Assembly (NCBI GenBank): GCA_043424535.1
Contig: JBHWOV010000078.1
Coordinates: forward strand, 1 to 6,298
Length of the DNA: 6,298 bases
Direction: 5' to 3'
Origin: DSM-111022 sp043424535
GTDB taxonomy: Bacteria > Bacillota > Bacilli > Lactobacillales > Aerococcaceae
The notes below the pieces were generated by a model. That model was not told where the DNA came from. It worked only from the letters and a program-made list of their open reading frames with translations, and made no database searches. The position numbers and the translations under genes were made by a program. The first letter of the stretch is position 1; every line of letters starts with the position of its first letter. Of the stretch, positions 1 to 5,619 are shown piece after piece.

Positions 1-26
1 GGCTGTCTCATTCAACAAAGAACATC

Positions 27-49
27 AATCCAAGTGACTACTTTGGATT
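27..49 (+). other. Small hairpin just upstream of the flavoprotein ribosome binding site
   Basis: AATCCAA (27-33) can pair with TTGGATT (43-49) around a 9-base loop. It sits 4 bases before the AAAGGAG of the flavoprotein gene. It could be the weak remains of a terminator for a gene to the left (it is followed only by TAT, not a T run) or a leader structure. With a 7-bp AT-rich stem its function is uncertain. Confidence 0.25.
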
Positions 50-66
50 TATAAAAGGAGTTTTCT

Positions 67-1338
67 ATGAATACTTATGATGTTATCGTTATTGGAGCAG
101 GTTCTAGTGGCTTAATGGCTGCTATTAATGCAGGACAACAAGGAGCTAAAGTTCTTTTAATCGATAAAAATCCTCGCCCAGGTCGAAAATTGGTCATCTC
201 AGGTGGCGGTCGATGTAATGTTACAAATCGCACAACTCGGGAGGACCTTATCGCTCATATTCCTGGAAATGGAAAGTTTTTGTATAGTGCATTAGACCAA
301 TTTGACCAAGAAGATATTATCACTTTTTTTGAGTCCCGAGGTGTTGCTCTAAAAGAAGAAGATCATGGACGGATGTTTCCAGTAACCGACCGAGCTCGAA
401 CGATTCTTGATACTCTCACACAAGAATTAGAGGCGTTAAATGTTGAAAATCGTCAAAGGACCACTGTGAAAAGAATTCGTTATGACCATAAAAATAAAGA
501 AGTCATCGGAGTCGAACTCGAAAACGGTGAAAACCTTGATGCCAAATGTGTTGTATTAGCCGTAGGAGGCAGAACATATCCGCGTACAGGAACAACAGGA
601 GATGGCTATGCTTGGGCGAAAGCAGCCGGTCATAAAATCGAGCGTCTATATCCTACTGAATCTCCTATTCTCTCGAACGATACATTGATTAAGAAAAATC
701 ATTTAAAGGGTGTCTCATTACGAGATGTTAAAGTCACCCTTTGGGATAGTCCAGAACGTAAGAAAACCATTGTTGAACATCAAATGGATATGGTTATTAC
801 ACATTTTGGTTATTCCGGTCCAGCGATTCTCAGAACCTCTGGTCATATGAATCAATATTTACATGATAATAATCAAGATACAGCTTATTTGTCCATCAAT
901 TTAGTTCCCCAATTAATCTATGCACATTTCCAAGAAGATGCTGAAGCTCATCGCAACAGACAATTAACAACTATTTTGAAACAATGGGTACCTGAGAAGA
1001 TGGCAGAAGAAGTGATATGGCGCGCAAAATTAGAGCCGACAACAGCTTACAAACAACTTATCCCTTCTGAAATTGAACAATTATGGCAACATCTAACAAA
1101 TTTCAATTTTACAGGTTATGGGACTCAACCCATTGAAAAAGGTTTTGTCACGGGTGGCGGCGTTTCTACGAAAGAAGTAGTTCCCCAAACAATGGAATCA
1201 AAAAAGATATCGGGACTATTTTTCTGCGGAGAATTACTGGACATTAATGGTTACACAGGAGGTTATAATATCACTGCTGCTTTTGTAACGGGAACAATTG
1301 CTGGCCAACATTCCGCTTGGACTGCCTTTGGTAAATGA
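67..1338 (+). CDS. HI0933/BaiN-family NAD(P)/FAD-dependent flavoprotein
   Basis: A complete 423-residue soluble flavoprotein of the HI0933-like (YhiN/BaiN) family. The N-terminus carries a Rossmann FAD-binding fold: GAGSSG at residues 10-15, followed by the acidic ribose-binding D33 at the end of strand 2. The family signature GRKLVISGGGRCNVTN lies at 39-54. Further family blocks are VGGRTYPRTGTTGDGY (166-181), THFGYSGPAIL (245-255), FVTGGGVSTKEV (360-371) and a second FAD-contacting C-terminal block with FFCGELLDINGYTGGYN (385-401). Length is normal for the family. The ATG at 67 is preceded by AAAGGAG (54-60) at a 6-base spacing, so the start is secure. The family takes its BaiN name from gut clostridial bile-acid operons, but most members lie outside any such operon and their reaction is unknown. 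No bile-acid genes are seen here, so a redox role on an unknown substrate is all that can be said. A terminator follows directly, suggesting it is not cotranscribed with the transporter. Confidence 0.93.
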   Translation: MNTYDVIVIGAGSSGLMAAINAGQQGAKVLLIDKNPRPGRKLVISGGGRCNVTNRTTREDLIAHIPGNGKFLYSALDQFDQEDIITFFESRGVALKEEDHGRMFPVTDRARTILDTLTQELEALNVENRQRTTVKRIRYDHKNKEVIGVELENGENLDAKCVVLAVGGRTYPRTGTTGDGYAWAKAAGHKIERLYPTESPILSNDTLIKKNHLKGVSLRDVKVTLWDSPERKKTIVEHQMDMVITHFGYSGPAILRTSGHMNQYLHDNNQDTAYLSINLVPQLIYAHFQEDAEAHRNRQLTTILKQWVPEKMAEEVIWRAKLEPTTAYKQLIPSEIEQLWQHLTNFNFTGYGTQPIEKGFVTGGGVSTKEVVPQTMESKKISGLFFCGELLDINGYTGGYNITAAFVTGTIAGQHSAWTAFGK

Positions 1339-1341
1339 TTA

Positions 1342-1386
1342 AACCAATCTTCTTCTATGAATGTAGAGAAGATTTGGTTATTTTTT
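1342..1386 (+). terminator. Rho-independent terminator after the flavoprotein gene
   Basis: Four bases past the TGA stop, AACCAATCTTCTTCTA (1342-1357) pairs with TAGAGAAGATTTGGTT (1364-1379) with one bulged base on each side and a 6-base loop. The stem is followed by A and six T (1381-1386). This separates the flavoprotein from the transporter operon. Confidence 0.85.
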
Positions 1387-1415
1387 ATGGCAACTTATTT
1401 AAAATGTAATGTCCC

Positions 1416-1438
1416 AGTTGATTGCATTCCAATCAGTT
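1416..1438. promoter_or_regulatory. Imperfect dyad overlapping the transporter promoter, possible operator
   Basis: TGATTG (1419-1424) and CAATCA (1430-1435) form a perfect 6-bp inverted repeat around CATTC. Allowing two mismatches, the arms extend to 9 bases (1416-1424 and 1430-1438). It covers the proposed -35 and the spacer, where a repressor would block polymerase. It does not resemble the CodY box (AATTTTCWGAAAATT) or an obvious Arg box, so no regulator is named. Confidence 0.3.
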
Positions 1439-1450
1439 ATACTCTAAAAT
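1422..1450 (+). promoter_or_regulatory. Candidate sigma-A promoter of the amino acid transporter operon
   Basis: TTGCAT (1422-1427) as -35 and TAAAAT (1445-1450) as -10 are separated by 17 bases. The -10 matches five of six consensus positions and the -35 three of six, including the key TTG. Transcription would start near 1457, giving a leader of about 30 bases, too short for a riboswitch or T-box. TATACT (1438-1443) is an alternative -10, but its best -35 (TTGATT, 1418-1423) is only 14 bases away. Placement between the upstream terminator and the start codon supports the call. Confidence 0.5.
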
Positions 1451-1468
1451 AGAACTTTATCAAGATAC

Positions 1469-1474
1469 AAGGAG
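1469..1474 (+). promoter_or_regulatory. Ribosome binding site with long spacing for the permease fusion gene
   Basis: AAGGAG is the only Shine-Dalgarno-like sequence before the ATG at 1487. The spacing of 12 bases is longer than the usual 6-9, but no better-placed in-frame ATG, GTG or TTG precedes a signal peptide, so 1487 remains the best start. The long, AT-rich spacer may lower translation of this first operon gene compared with the ATPase behind it. Confidence 0.7.
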
Positions 1475-1486
1475 ACAATAATTATT

Positions 1487-3112
1487 ATGAATAAATTTAA
1501 ACTCTCACAATTGATGAGTTTTTTCATTATATTGATGACACTTCTCTCAATCTTCAGCCCTATTATATCAGCACAAGATTGGGACCAAGAAGAGCAAGCG
1601 CAAATCCAGCAAGGACTCGAAACACCAGGTGTATTTCGAGTAGGAATGGAAGCAAATTATGCCCCCTTTAATTGGTCCGAAACAAGCAATGCTGATGGTG
1701 CTGTACCGATTAGTAATTCCACTGGTGAATATGCCAATGGTTACGATGTGCAAATTGCACAGCAAATCGCGGATCAATTAGGCTTAGAATTAGAAATTGT
1801 AAAACTTGAATGGGATGGCCTTCCGCCGGCATTACAGTCTGGGAAAATCGATGCCATTATTGCCGGCATGTCTCCTACTCCTGAACGTTTGGAGCAAATT
1901 GATTTTTCAGACAGTTATTATGAATCAGATATTGTTCTAGTTACTCGAGCCGATTCTCCTTATGCGAATGCAACGTCCTTAGAAGATTTTGAAAATGCTC
2001 GCGTCACAGGACAACTGAACACTTTCCATTATGATTTAATTCCACAAATTCCTGGAGTTATTCAACAAACAGCAATGGATTCTTTTCCAACAATGATTTC
2101 TTCTGTATTATCAGATAAATCAGATGCATATGTTTCAGAGAGACCAGGTGCAATGGCAGCTGTCGCAGCAAATGACGATCTCCATTATGTAACATTTGAA
2201 GGTGAAGAGAGTTTCGATACTGCAGATGTAAACACTAATATTGCTGTGGGATTACGAAAAAATTCACCCCTAACCCCATATATTAATGAAATATTGACTC
2301 ATATATCATCAGATGAACGAGATCAGCTCATGCAGGAGATGGTTGACTTAAAACAGCAAAGTGAAGAAACTGGATTCTGGGGTGATGTCGCTTCTATTTG
2401 GTCAGATTATGGACAACAATTCTTACGTGGTGCTGCCAATACAATGTTTATTGCACTCACATCAACAATCATTGGTTTTCTCATCGGTTTAATTATTGCA
2501 ATTTTCCGTTCTCTGCCTATCAATCGTAATAGTGGAGTCATAAAATATGGTCTTTATAAAGTCTTTGATTTATTAATTACCGCTTATATCGAAATTTTCC
2601 GTGGGACACCTATGATGGTTCAATCCATGCTTATCTTCTACGGTTCTAAATTATTTTTCGATATTGATATGAGCTCCATGTTTGCTGCATTACTAATTGT
2701 CTCAGTTAATACAGCAGCTTACCTCACAGAAGTGATTCGTGGTGGTATCCAAGGATTGGATAGCGGGCAATTAGAAGCAACAAAAGCAATCGGAATGAAT
2801 CATGTTCAAGCGATGCGTTATGTTATTCTACCGCAAGCTATCCGGAATATTTTACCCGCTTTAGGAAATGAATTTGTTATCAATATCAAAGATACTTCCG
2901 TTTTAAATGTTATCGCAGTAACTGAATTATTCTTTGTTACGCGATCTGCCGCGGGATCTACCTATATGACATTCCAAACATTCTTTATTGCTGCACTGAT
3001 CTATTTCGTATTAACCTTTGCAACAACTCGCATTTTACGATACATCGAAACACGAATGGATGGCAATGCCAACTACACTGTCCATCAATCAAGTACAATT
3101 CCAGAAAATTAG
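1487..3112 (+). CDS. Polar amino acid ABC transporter, substrate-binding domain fused to permease (GlnP-like)
   Basis: This 541-residue protein combines two parts of an importer. Residues 1-29 are a signal peptide (two early lysines, hydrophobic 11-28, likely cut at ISA|QD). Residues about 48-290 are one periplasmic-type (SBP_bac_3) binding domain: VFRVGMEANYAPFNW, the GYDVQIAQQIADQLG helix, and GMSPTPERLEQIDFSDSYY, where R134 should hold the substrate carboxylate. Residues about 308-520 are a HisM/GlnP-type permease with about five membrane segments; the ATPase-contacting EAA loop is EATKAIGMNHVQAMRYVILP (430-449). In this family the permease is a homodimer, so a complex would carry two tethered binding domains. 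Lactococcal GlnP has two binding domains per chain; this one has one. Substrate is not readable: glutamine, glutamate, arginine, lysine or histidine are all possible. The ATPase gene follows at once. Family very sure, substrate unknown. Confidence 0.95.
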   Translation: MNKFKLSQLMSFFIILMTLLSIFSPIISAQDWDQEEQAQIQQGLETPGVFRVGMEANYAPFNWSETSNADGAVPISNSTGEYANGYDVQIAQQIADQLGLELEIVKLEWDGLPPALQSGKIDAIIAGMSPTPERLEQIDFSDSYYESDIVLVTRADSPYANATSLEDFENARVTGQLNTFHYDLIPQIPGVIQQTAMDSFPTMISSVLSDKSDAYVSERPGAMAAVAANDDLHYVTFEGEESFDTADVNTNIAVGLRKNSPLTPYINEILTHISSDERDQLMQEMVDLKQQSEETGFWGDVASIWSDYGQQFLRGAANTMFIALTSTIIGFLIGLIIAIFRSLPINRNSGVIKYGLYKVFDLLITAYIEIFRGTPMMVQSMLIFYGSKLFFDIDMSSMFAALLIVSVNTAAYLTEVIRGGIQGLDSGQLEATKAIGMNHVQAMRYVILPQAIRNILPALGNEFVINIKDTSVLNVIAVTELFFVTRSAAGSTYMTFQTFFIAALIYFVLTFATTRILRYIETRMDGNANYTVHQSSTIPEN

Positions 3113-3116
3113 GAGG
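3111..3116 (+). promoter_or_regulatory. Ribosome binding site of the ATPase gene overlapping the permease stop codon
   Basis: AGGAGG begins within the TAG stop (3110-3112) of the permease fusion and lies 5 bases before the ATG at 3122. The overlap of stop and ribosome binding site points to translational coupling, with a terminating ribosome placed to start the ATPase. Confidence 0.85.
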
Positions 3117-3121
3117 TTCAC

Positions 3122-3871
3122 ATGACAGACAATATTTTATCCATTCAACATCTTGAAAAATCATTCGGTGATAATAAAGTGTTAAAAGATATTTCAATGG
3201 ATGTTCACAAAGGGGAAGTAATCAGTATTATTGGTTCTAGTGGGTCTGGAAAGTCAACTTTCCTTCGATGTGTTAATTTACTCGAAACTCCTACCAGTGG
3301 TGATATTTTATACCATGATCAATCCATTCTAACGCCAAATTTTGATTTAAATAAATATCGTGCTAAAGTTGGCATGGTCTTTCAACAGTTTAATCTCTTT
3401 AAAAATATGACGGCATTAGAAAATTGTACGATCGGTCAAACAAAAATTCTTGGTCTTTCAAAAGACCAAGCAAATACTATCGCTTTAAAAAATTTAGAAA
3501 AAGTAGGAATGGCAGCCTATCGTGATGCCAAACCCCATCAATTATCTGGCGGTCAACAACAGCGAGTAGCTATCGCTCGGGCGCTATCAATGAATCCAGA
3601 GGTTCTATTATTTGATGAGCCAACGAGCGCTCTAGATCCTGAGATGGTCGGTGAGGTCTTACAAACAATGACTCAATTGGCAGAAGAAGGCCTAACAATG
3701 CTTGTAGTCACTCATGAAATGGCCTTCGCTCGAGACGTTTCTTCACGAATTATATTTATGGATCAAGGTGTCATTGCAGAAGAGGGAGAACCACACCAAT
3801 TAGTGAATCATCCACAAAATGCTCGTCTAAAAGAATTCTTATCCCGTTACCGTGACGAAAGCCATGTATAG
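3122..3871 (+). CDS. Amino acid ABC transporter ATP-binding protein (GlnQ/ArtP/HisP type)
   Basis: A complete 249-residue ATPase that powers the importer encoded just before it. All ABC motifs are present: Walker A GSSGSGKST at 38-46, Q-loop VFQQFNLF at 86-93, signature LSGGQQQR at 141-148, Walker B VLLFDEPTSALD at 161-172 with catalytic E166, and the switch histidine H198 in VVTHEM. The FNLFKNMTALEN stretch and the C-terminal FMDQGVIAEEGEP are typical of the polar amino acid (PAAT) subfamily. It would act as a cytoplasmic homodimer on the permease homodimer, so the two genes make a complete transporter. The intergenic gap is 9 bases, with the ribosome binding site inside the previous stop, and no promoter is seen between them. 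A strong terminator lies 7 bases after the stop. No key residue is missing. Substrate follows the partner and is unresolved. Confidence 0.96.
   Translation: MTDNILSIQHLEKSFGDNKVLKDISMDVHKGEVISIIGSSGSGKSTFLRCVNLLETPTSGDILYHDQSILTPNFDLNKYRAKVGMVFQQFNLFKNMTALENCTIGQTKILGLSKDQANTIALKNLEKVGMAAYRDAKPHQLSGGQQQRVAIARALSMNPEVLLFDEPTSALDPEMVGEVLQTMTQLAEEGLTMLVVTHEMAFARDVSSRIIFMDQGVIAEEGEPHQLVNHPQNARLKEFLSRYRDESHV
3449..3470. repeat. Perfect inverted repeat inside the ATPase gene
   Basis: CTTGGTCTTT (3449-3458) and AAAGACCAAG (3461-3470) are exact reverse complements separated by CA. It encodes ATPase residues about 110-116 (L-G-L-S-K-D-Q), in the helical subdomain. There is no T run after it, so it is not an obvious terminator; it could form an mRNA hairpin or be chance. 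Confidence 0.6.
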
Positions 3872-3878
3872 TCTATAC

Positions 3879-3921
3879 AAAAAAGAGTTTTACGATATAT
3901 ATAATCGTAAAACTCTTTTTT
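3879..3921. terminator. Strong bidirectional terminator between converging genes
   Basis: AAAAAAGAGTTTTACGAT (3879-3896) and ATCGTAAAACTCTTTTTT (3904-3921) form a perfect 18-bp stem with a 7-base ATATATA loop, 7 bases after the ATPase stop. The outer six pairs are A-T, so on either strand the transcript ends in a U run. It should end the transporter operon and also serve as a second stop for minus-strand transcripts from the LysM gene. Confidence 0.9.
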
Positions 3922-3938
3922 CGTTCATATTTACATGC

Positions 3939-3969
3939 AAAAAATCCACACAATAAAATTGTGTGGATT
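3939..3969 (-). terminator. Rho-independent terminator of the LysM protein gene
   Basis: Read on the minus strand, AATCCACACAA (3969-3959) and TTGTGTGGATT (3953-3943) form a perfect 11-bp stem around a 5-base loop; an A-T pair just inside can reduce the loop to 3. It is followed by a run of six T (3944-3939 on the minus strand). It lies 22 bases past the LysM stop codon. Confidence 0.88.
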
Positions 3970-3991
3970 CTGTTAATTCTTAGAATAATAA

Positions 3992-5527
3992 TTAAGATTC
4001 ATCACTCGATGATTCATCTGTTCCTGATTCATCGCTATTCGATTGTTCTGAAGAATCACTTGATTGTTCTGATTGATTTGAAGAAATGACATCTTCCTTA
4101 GGATCAGAAACGATTAAAGTTCCGTTAATGATTCGACTATTTTCTGGTAAATAGTTCCATCTACGTAGATCAGCCACATCAATATTATAATTCTCGGCAA
4201 TTTCTTCTAATGTCTCACCTGGTTCAACATTGTGTGTTAATGGTCGTGGATTTGATACAAAGAGAATATCTCCATCCTTGAAATCATCTTCATTTTCCAA
4301 TTCATTCCATTTAACAATGTTTTCAACAGTAACGTCTGTCGCATTAGCAATATCTTCTAATGTTTCATTTTCTTTAACTTCATGCATTTCCGGTACGAAA
4401 GCAGGATTTGAAACAAAAATTGTTTCACCAATTTTTAGTGAGTCATTACCCTCTGGGAGTTCATTCCACATACGAATACTATCAGCAGAAACATTATATT
4501 GCTCTGCAATACGCCATATATTGTCTCCTGCTTTTACAACATGTGTATCTGGGCGAACATTTTCTGGAATACGTGATAAATCAATCACACGACGATCTCC
4601 ATTATTATCTTCAACTTGCATATTTTGTTCTGTATTAACAGGACCGCCTGGTTGAACAGTGATTGCTTGGCCAATCGTTAAATTCTCAGATGATGCATCC
4701 GGATTCCATGTATAAAGATCATCCACTGCCACACCATAAGTTGTTGCGATGCTAGAGAATGTATCTCCTGCTTCAACAATATGTGATGTACCACCACTTG
4801 TATCAGCAGTCGCATTTTCTCTTGTTTGAGAAGGTGTGAAAGCTGCACCTGTGTCTGTCGATGGCGTGAAACGATTTGGATCTTGATATAATGCGTCTGC
4901 AGGAACTGCTAATTGTTGACCCGCAATAATCCAATCGCTAGTTAGGCCATTTGCTCCCATAAACGCCTCTACAGTCGTTCCATAAGCCCAAGCAAGCCCT
5001 GATAAAGTATCACCTGGTTGAACAGTTAAAAAATTACCGCTCGTTGCTACACTTGGATAATATGATGTTTCTGGGGCTGGGGCAGGTGTGGATGAAACAT
5101 TTGATGAGCCATCTGGACTCACAGCAATCACATCACCTACTTGTAAGAATGAATTTGATAAACCATTCCAAGCATACAATTCGTCAACTGTAACTCCATA
5201 ATTTGAAGCAATCCCACTTAAAGTGTCTCCCGCTTGAACAATGTGCGAACCATCTGTTGTTGTAACAACATCGTTTTCCGAAGAAGCTTGTGAACCTCCT
5301 TCAGGATTTTGGACAATAAGTTCCATTCCAACATCTAAATTAGGATGGCTAAGTCCATTCCAAGCCATTAATTCCTCTTCACTCGTACCATAAGTTTGTG
5401 CTAAATCGTAAATTGTATCTCCTTGAACAACTGTGTGCATTGTTTGAGCTGTAATGATTGCTGGACTTAAAAACAAAGTAGAAACAAGTGCTGTCGTTGC
5501 AATCTTACGCCATTTGAAATTTGTCAT
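3992..5527 (-). CDS. Secreted protein with seven LysM domains and an acidic Ser-rich tail
   Basis: This 511-residue exported protein is built almost only from peptidoglycan-binding LysM domains. Residues 1-27 are a signal peptide (K5, R7, K8, then a hydrophobic core, likely cut at ITA|Q). I count LysM domains at about 31-72, 95-136, 167-208, 249-291, 329-372, 382-424 and 432-473. Each has the (H)xVxxGDT-like start, the IA..Y helix and a (W)N core; domain 3 has AN for WN and domain 6 has ENET for GDT. Domains 1-4 are joined by Ser/Thr/Pro-rich linkers of about 22-40 residues, while 5-7 are closely spaced and more acidic. Residues 481-511 have 14 Ser and 9 Asp/Glu and no Lys/Arg. There is no hydrolase, CHAP, NlpC/P60 or amidase domain, no LPXTG motif, and no cysteine, so neither sortase nor lipid anchoring is expected. 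It should bind GlcNAc glycans of the wall. Start ATG has AAAGGAG (5535-5541) 7 bases upstream. The precise role is unknown. Confidence 0.93.
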   Translation of the reverse strand: MTNFKWRKIATTALVSTLFLSPAIITAQTMHTVVQGDTIYDLAQTYGTSEEELMAWNGLSHPNLDVGMELIVQNPEGGSQASSENDVVTTTDGSHIVQAGDTLSGIASNYGVTVDELYAWNGLSNSFLQVGDVIAVSPDGSSNVSSTPAPAPETSYYPSVATSGNFLTVQPGDTLSGLAWAYGTTVEAFMGANGLTSDWIIAGQQLAVPADALYQDPNRFTPSTDTGAAFTPSQTRENATADTSGGTSHIVEAGDTFSSIATTYGVAVDDLYTWNPDASSENLTIGQAITVQPGGPVNTEQNMQVEDNNGDRRVIDLSRIPENVRPDTHVVKAGDNIWRIAEQYNVSADSIRMWNELPEGNDSLKIGETIFVSNPAFVPEMHEVKENETLEDIANATDVTVENIVKWNELENEDDFKDGDILFVSNPRPLTHNVEPGETLEEIAENYNIDVADLRRWNYLPENSRIINGTLIVSDPKEDVISSNQSEQSSDSSEQSNSDESGTDESSSDES

Positions 5528-5555
5528 CGATAAGCTCCTTTCAAGATAGTCCTCA

Positions 5556-5561
5556 ATTATA
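5556..5561 (-). promoter_or_regulatory. Candidate -10 element for the LysM gene
   Basis: On the minus strand a perfect TATAAT reads from 5561 to 5556, within the palindrome AATTATAATT, 14 bases before the AAAGGAG. An A8 tract lies just upstream (5578-5571). No good -35 is found at 15-18 bases (CCAATC or CAATCA are the nearest), so the promoter is provisional. Confidence 0.4.
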
Positions 5562-5619
5562 ATTTTAACATTTTTTTTGATTGGTTGCTACAAATCACTA
5601 TAGTATCACATACTTGTAA

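Noticed and set aside
1..37. Possible C-terminal end of an upstream gene, frame 2, ending in TGA at 35-37 (A-V-S-F-N-K-E-H-Q-S-K)
   Set aside because: All three plus-strand frames are open over this short stretch and no family is recognisable from 11 residues, so it cannot be supported.
67..1338. Assignment of the flavoprotein to bile-acid metabolism (BaiN)
   Set aside because: Family name only; no bai genes or other bile-acid functions are in the window.
1387..1452. Small 21-codon open frame with two Cys before the transporter, possible leader peptide
   Set aside because: It starts directly after the terminator T run with no ribosome binding site, and it overlaps the proposed promoter, so it would lie mostly outside the transporter transcript.
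1568..1777. Minus-strand open frame of 69 codons
   Set aside because: Shadow of the transporter fusion gene; no ribosome binding site and no recognisable protein features.
2985..3197. Minus-strand open frame of 70 codons across the permease/ATPase junction
   Set aside because: Antisense shadow of two well-supported genes.
4230..4655. Plus-strand open frame of 141 codons opposite the LysM gene, and a nested 76-codon frame at 4408-4638
   Set aside because: Antisense shadows of the repetitive LysM coding sequence, with Ser/Phe-rich low-complexity translation and no family resemblance.
5565..5570. TGTTAA on the minus strand before the LysM gene as a WalR half site
   Set aside because: WalR sites need two direct repeats TGTWAH spaced by 5 bases; the second copy (TAATTG) does not match.
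5593..5612. ACTATAGT palindrome as a terminator of the acyltransferase gene
   Set aside because: The palindrome is only 8 bases, cannot form a looped stem of useful length, and has no T run after it on the minus strand.
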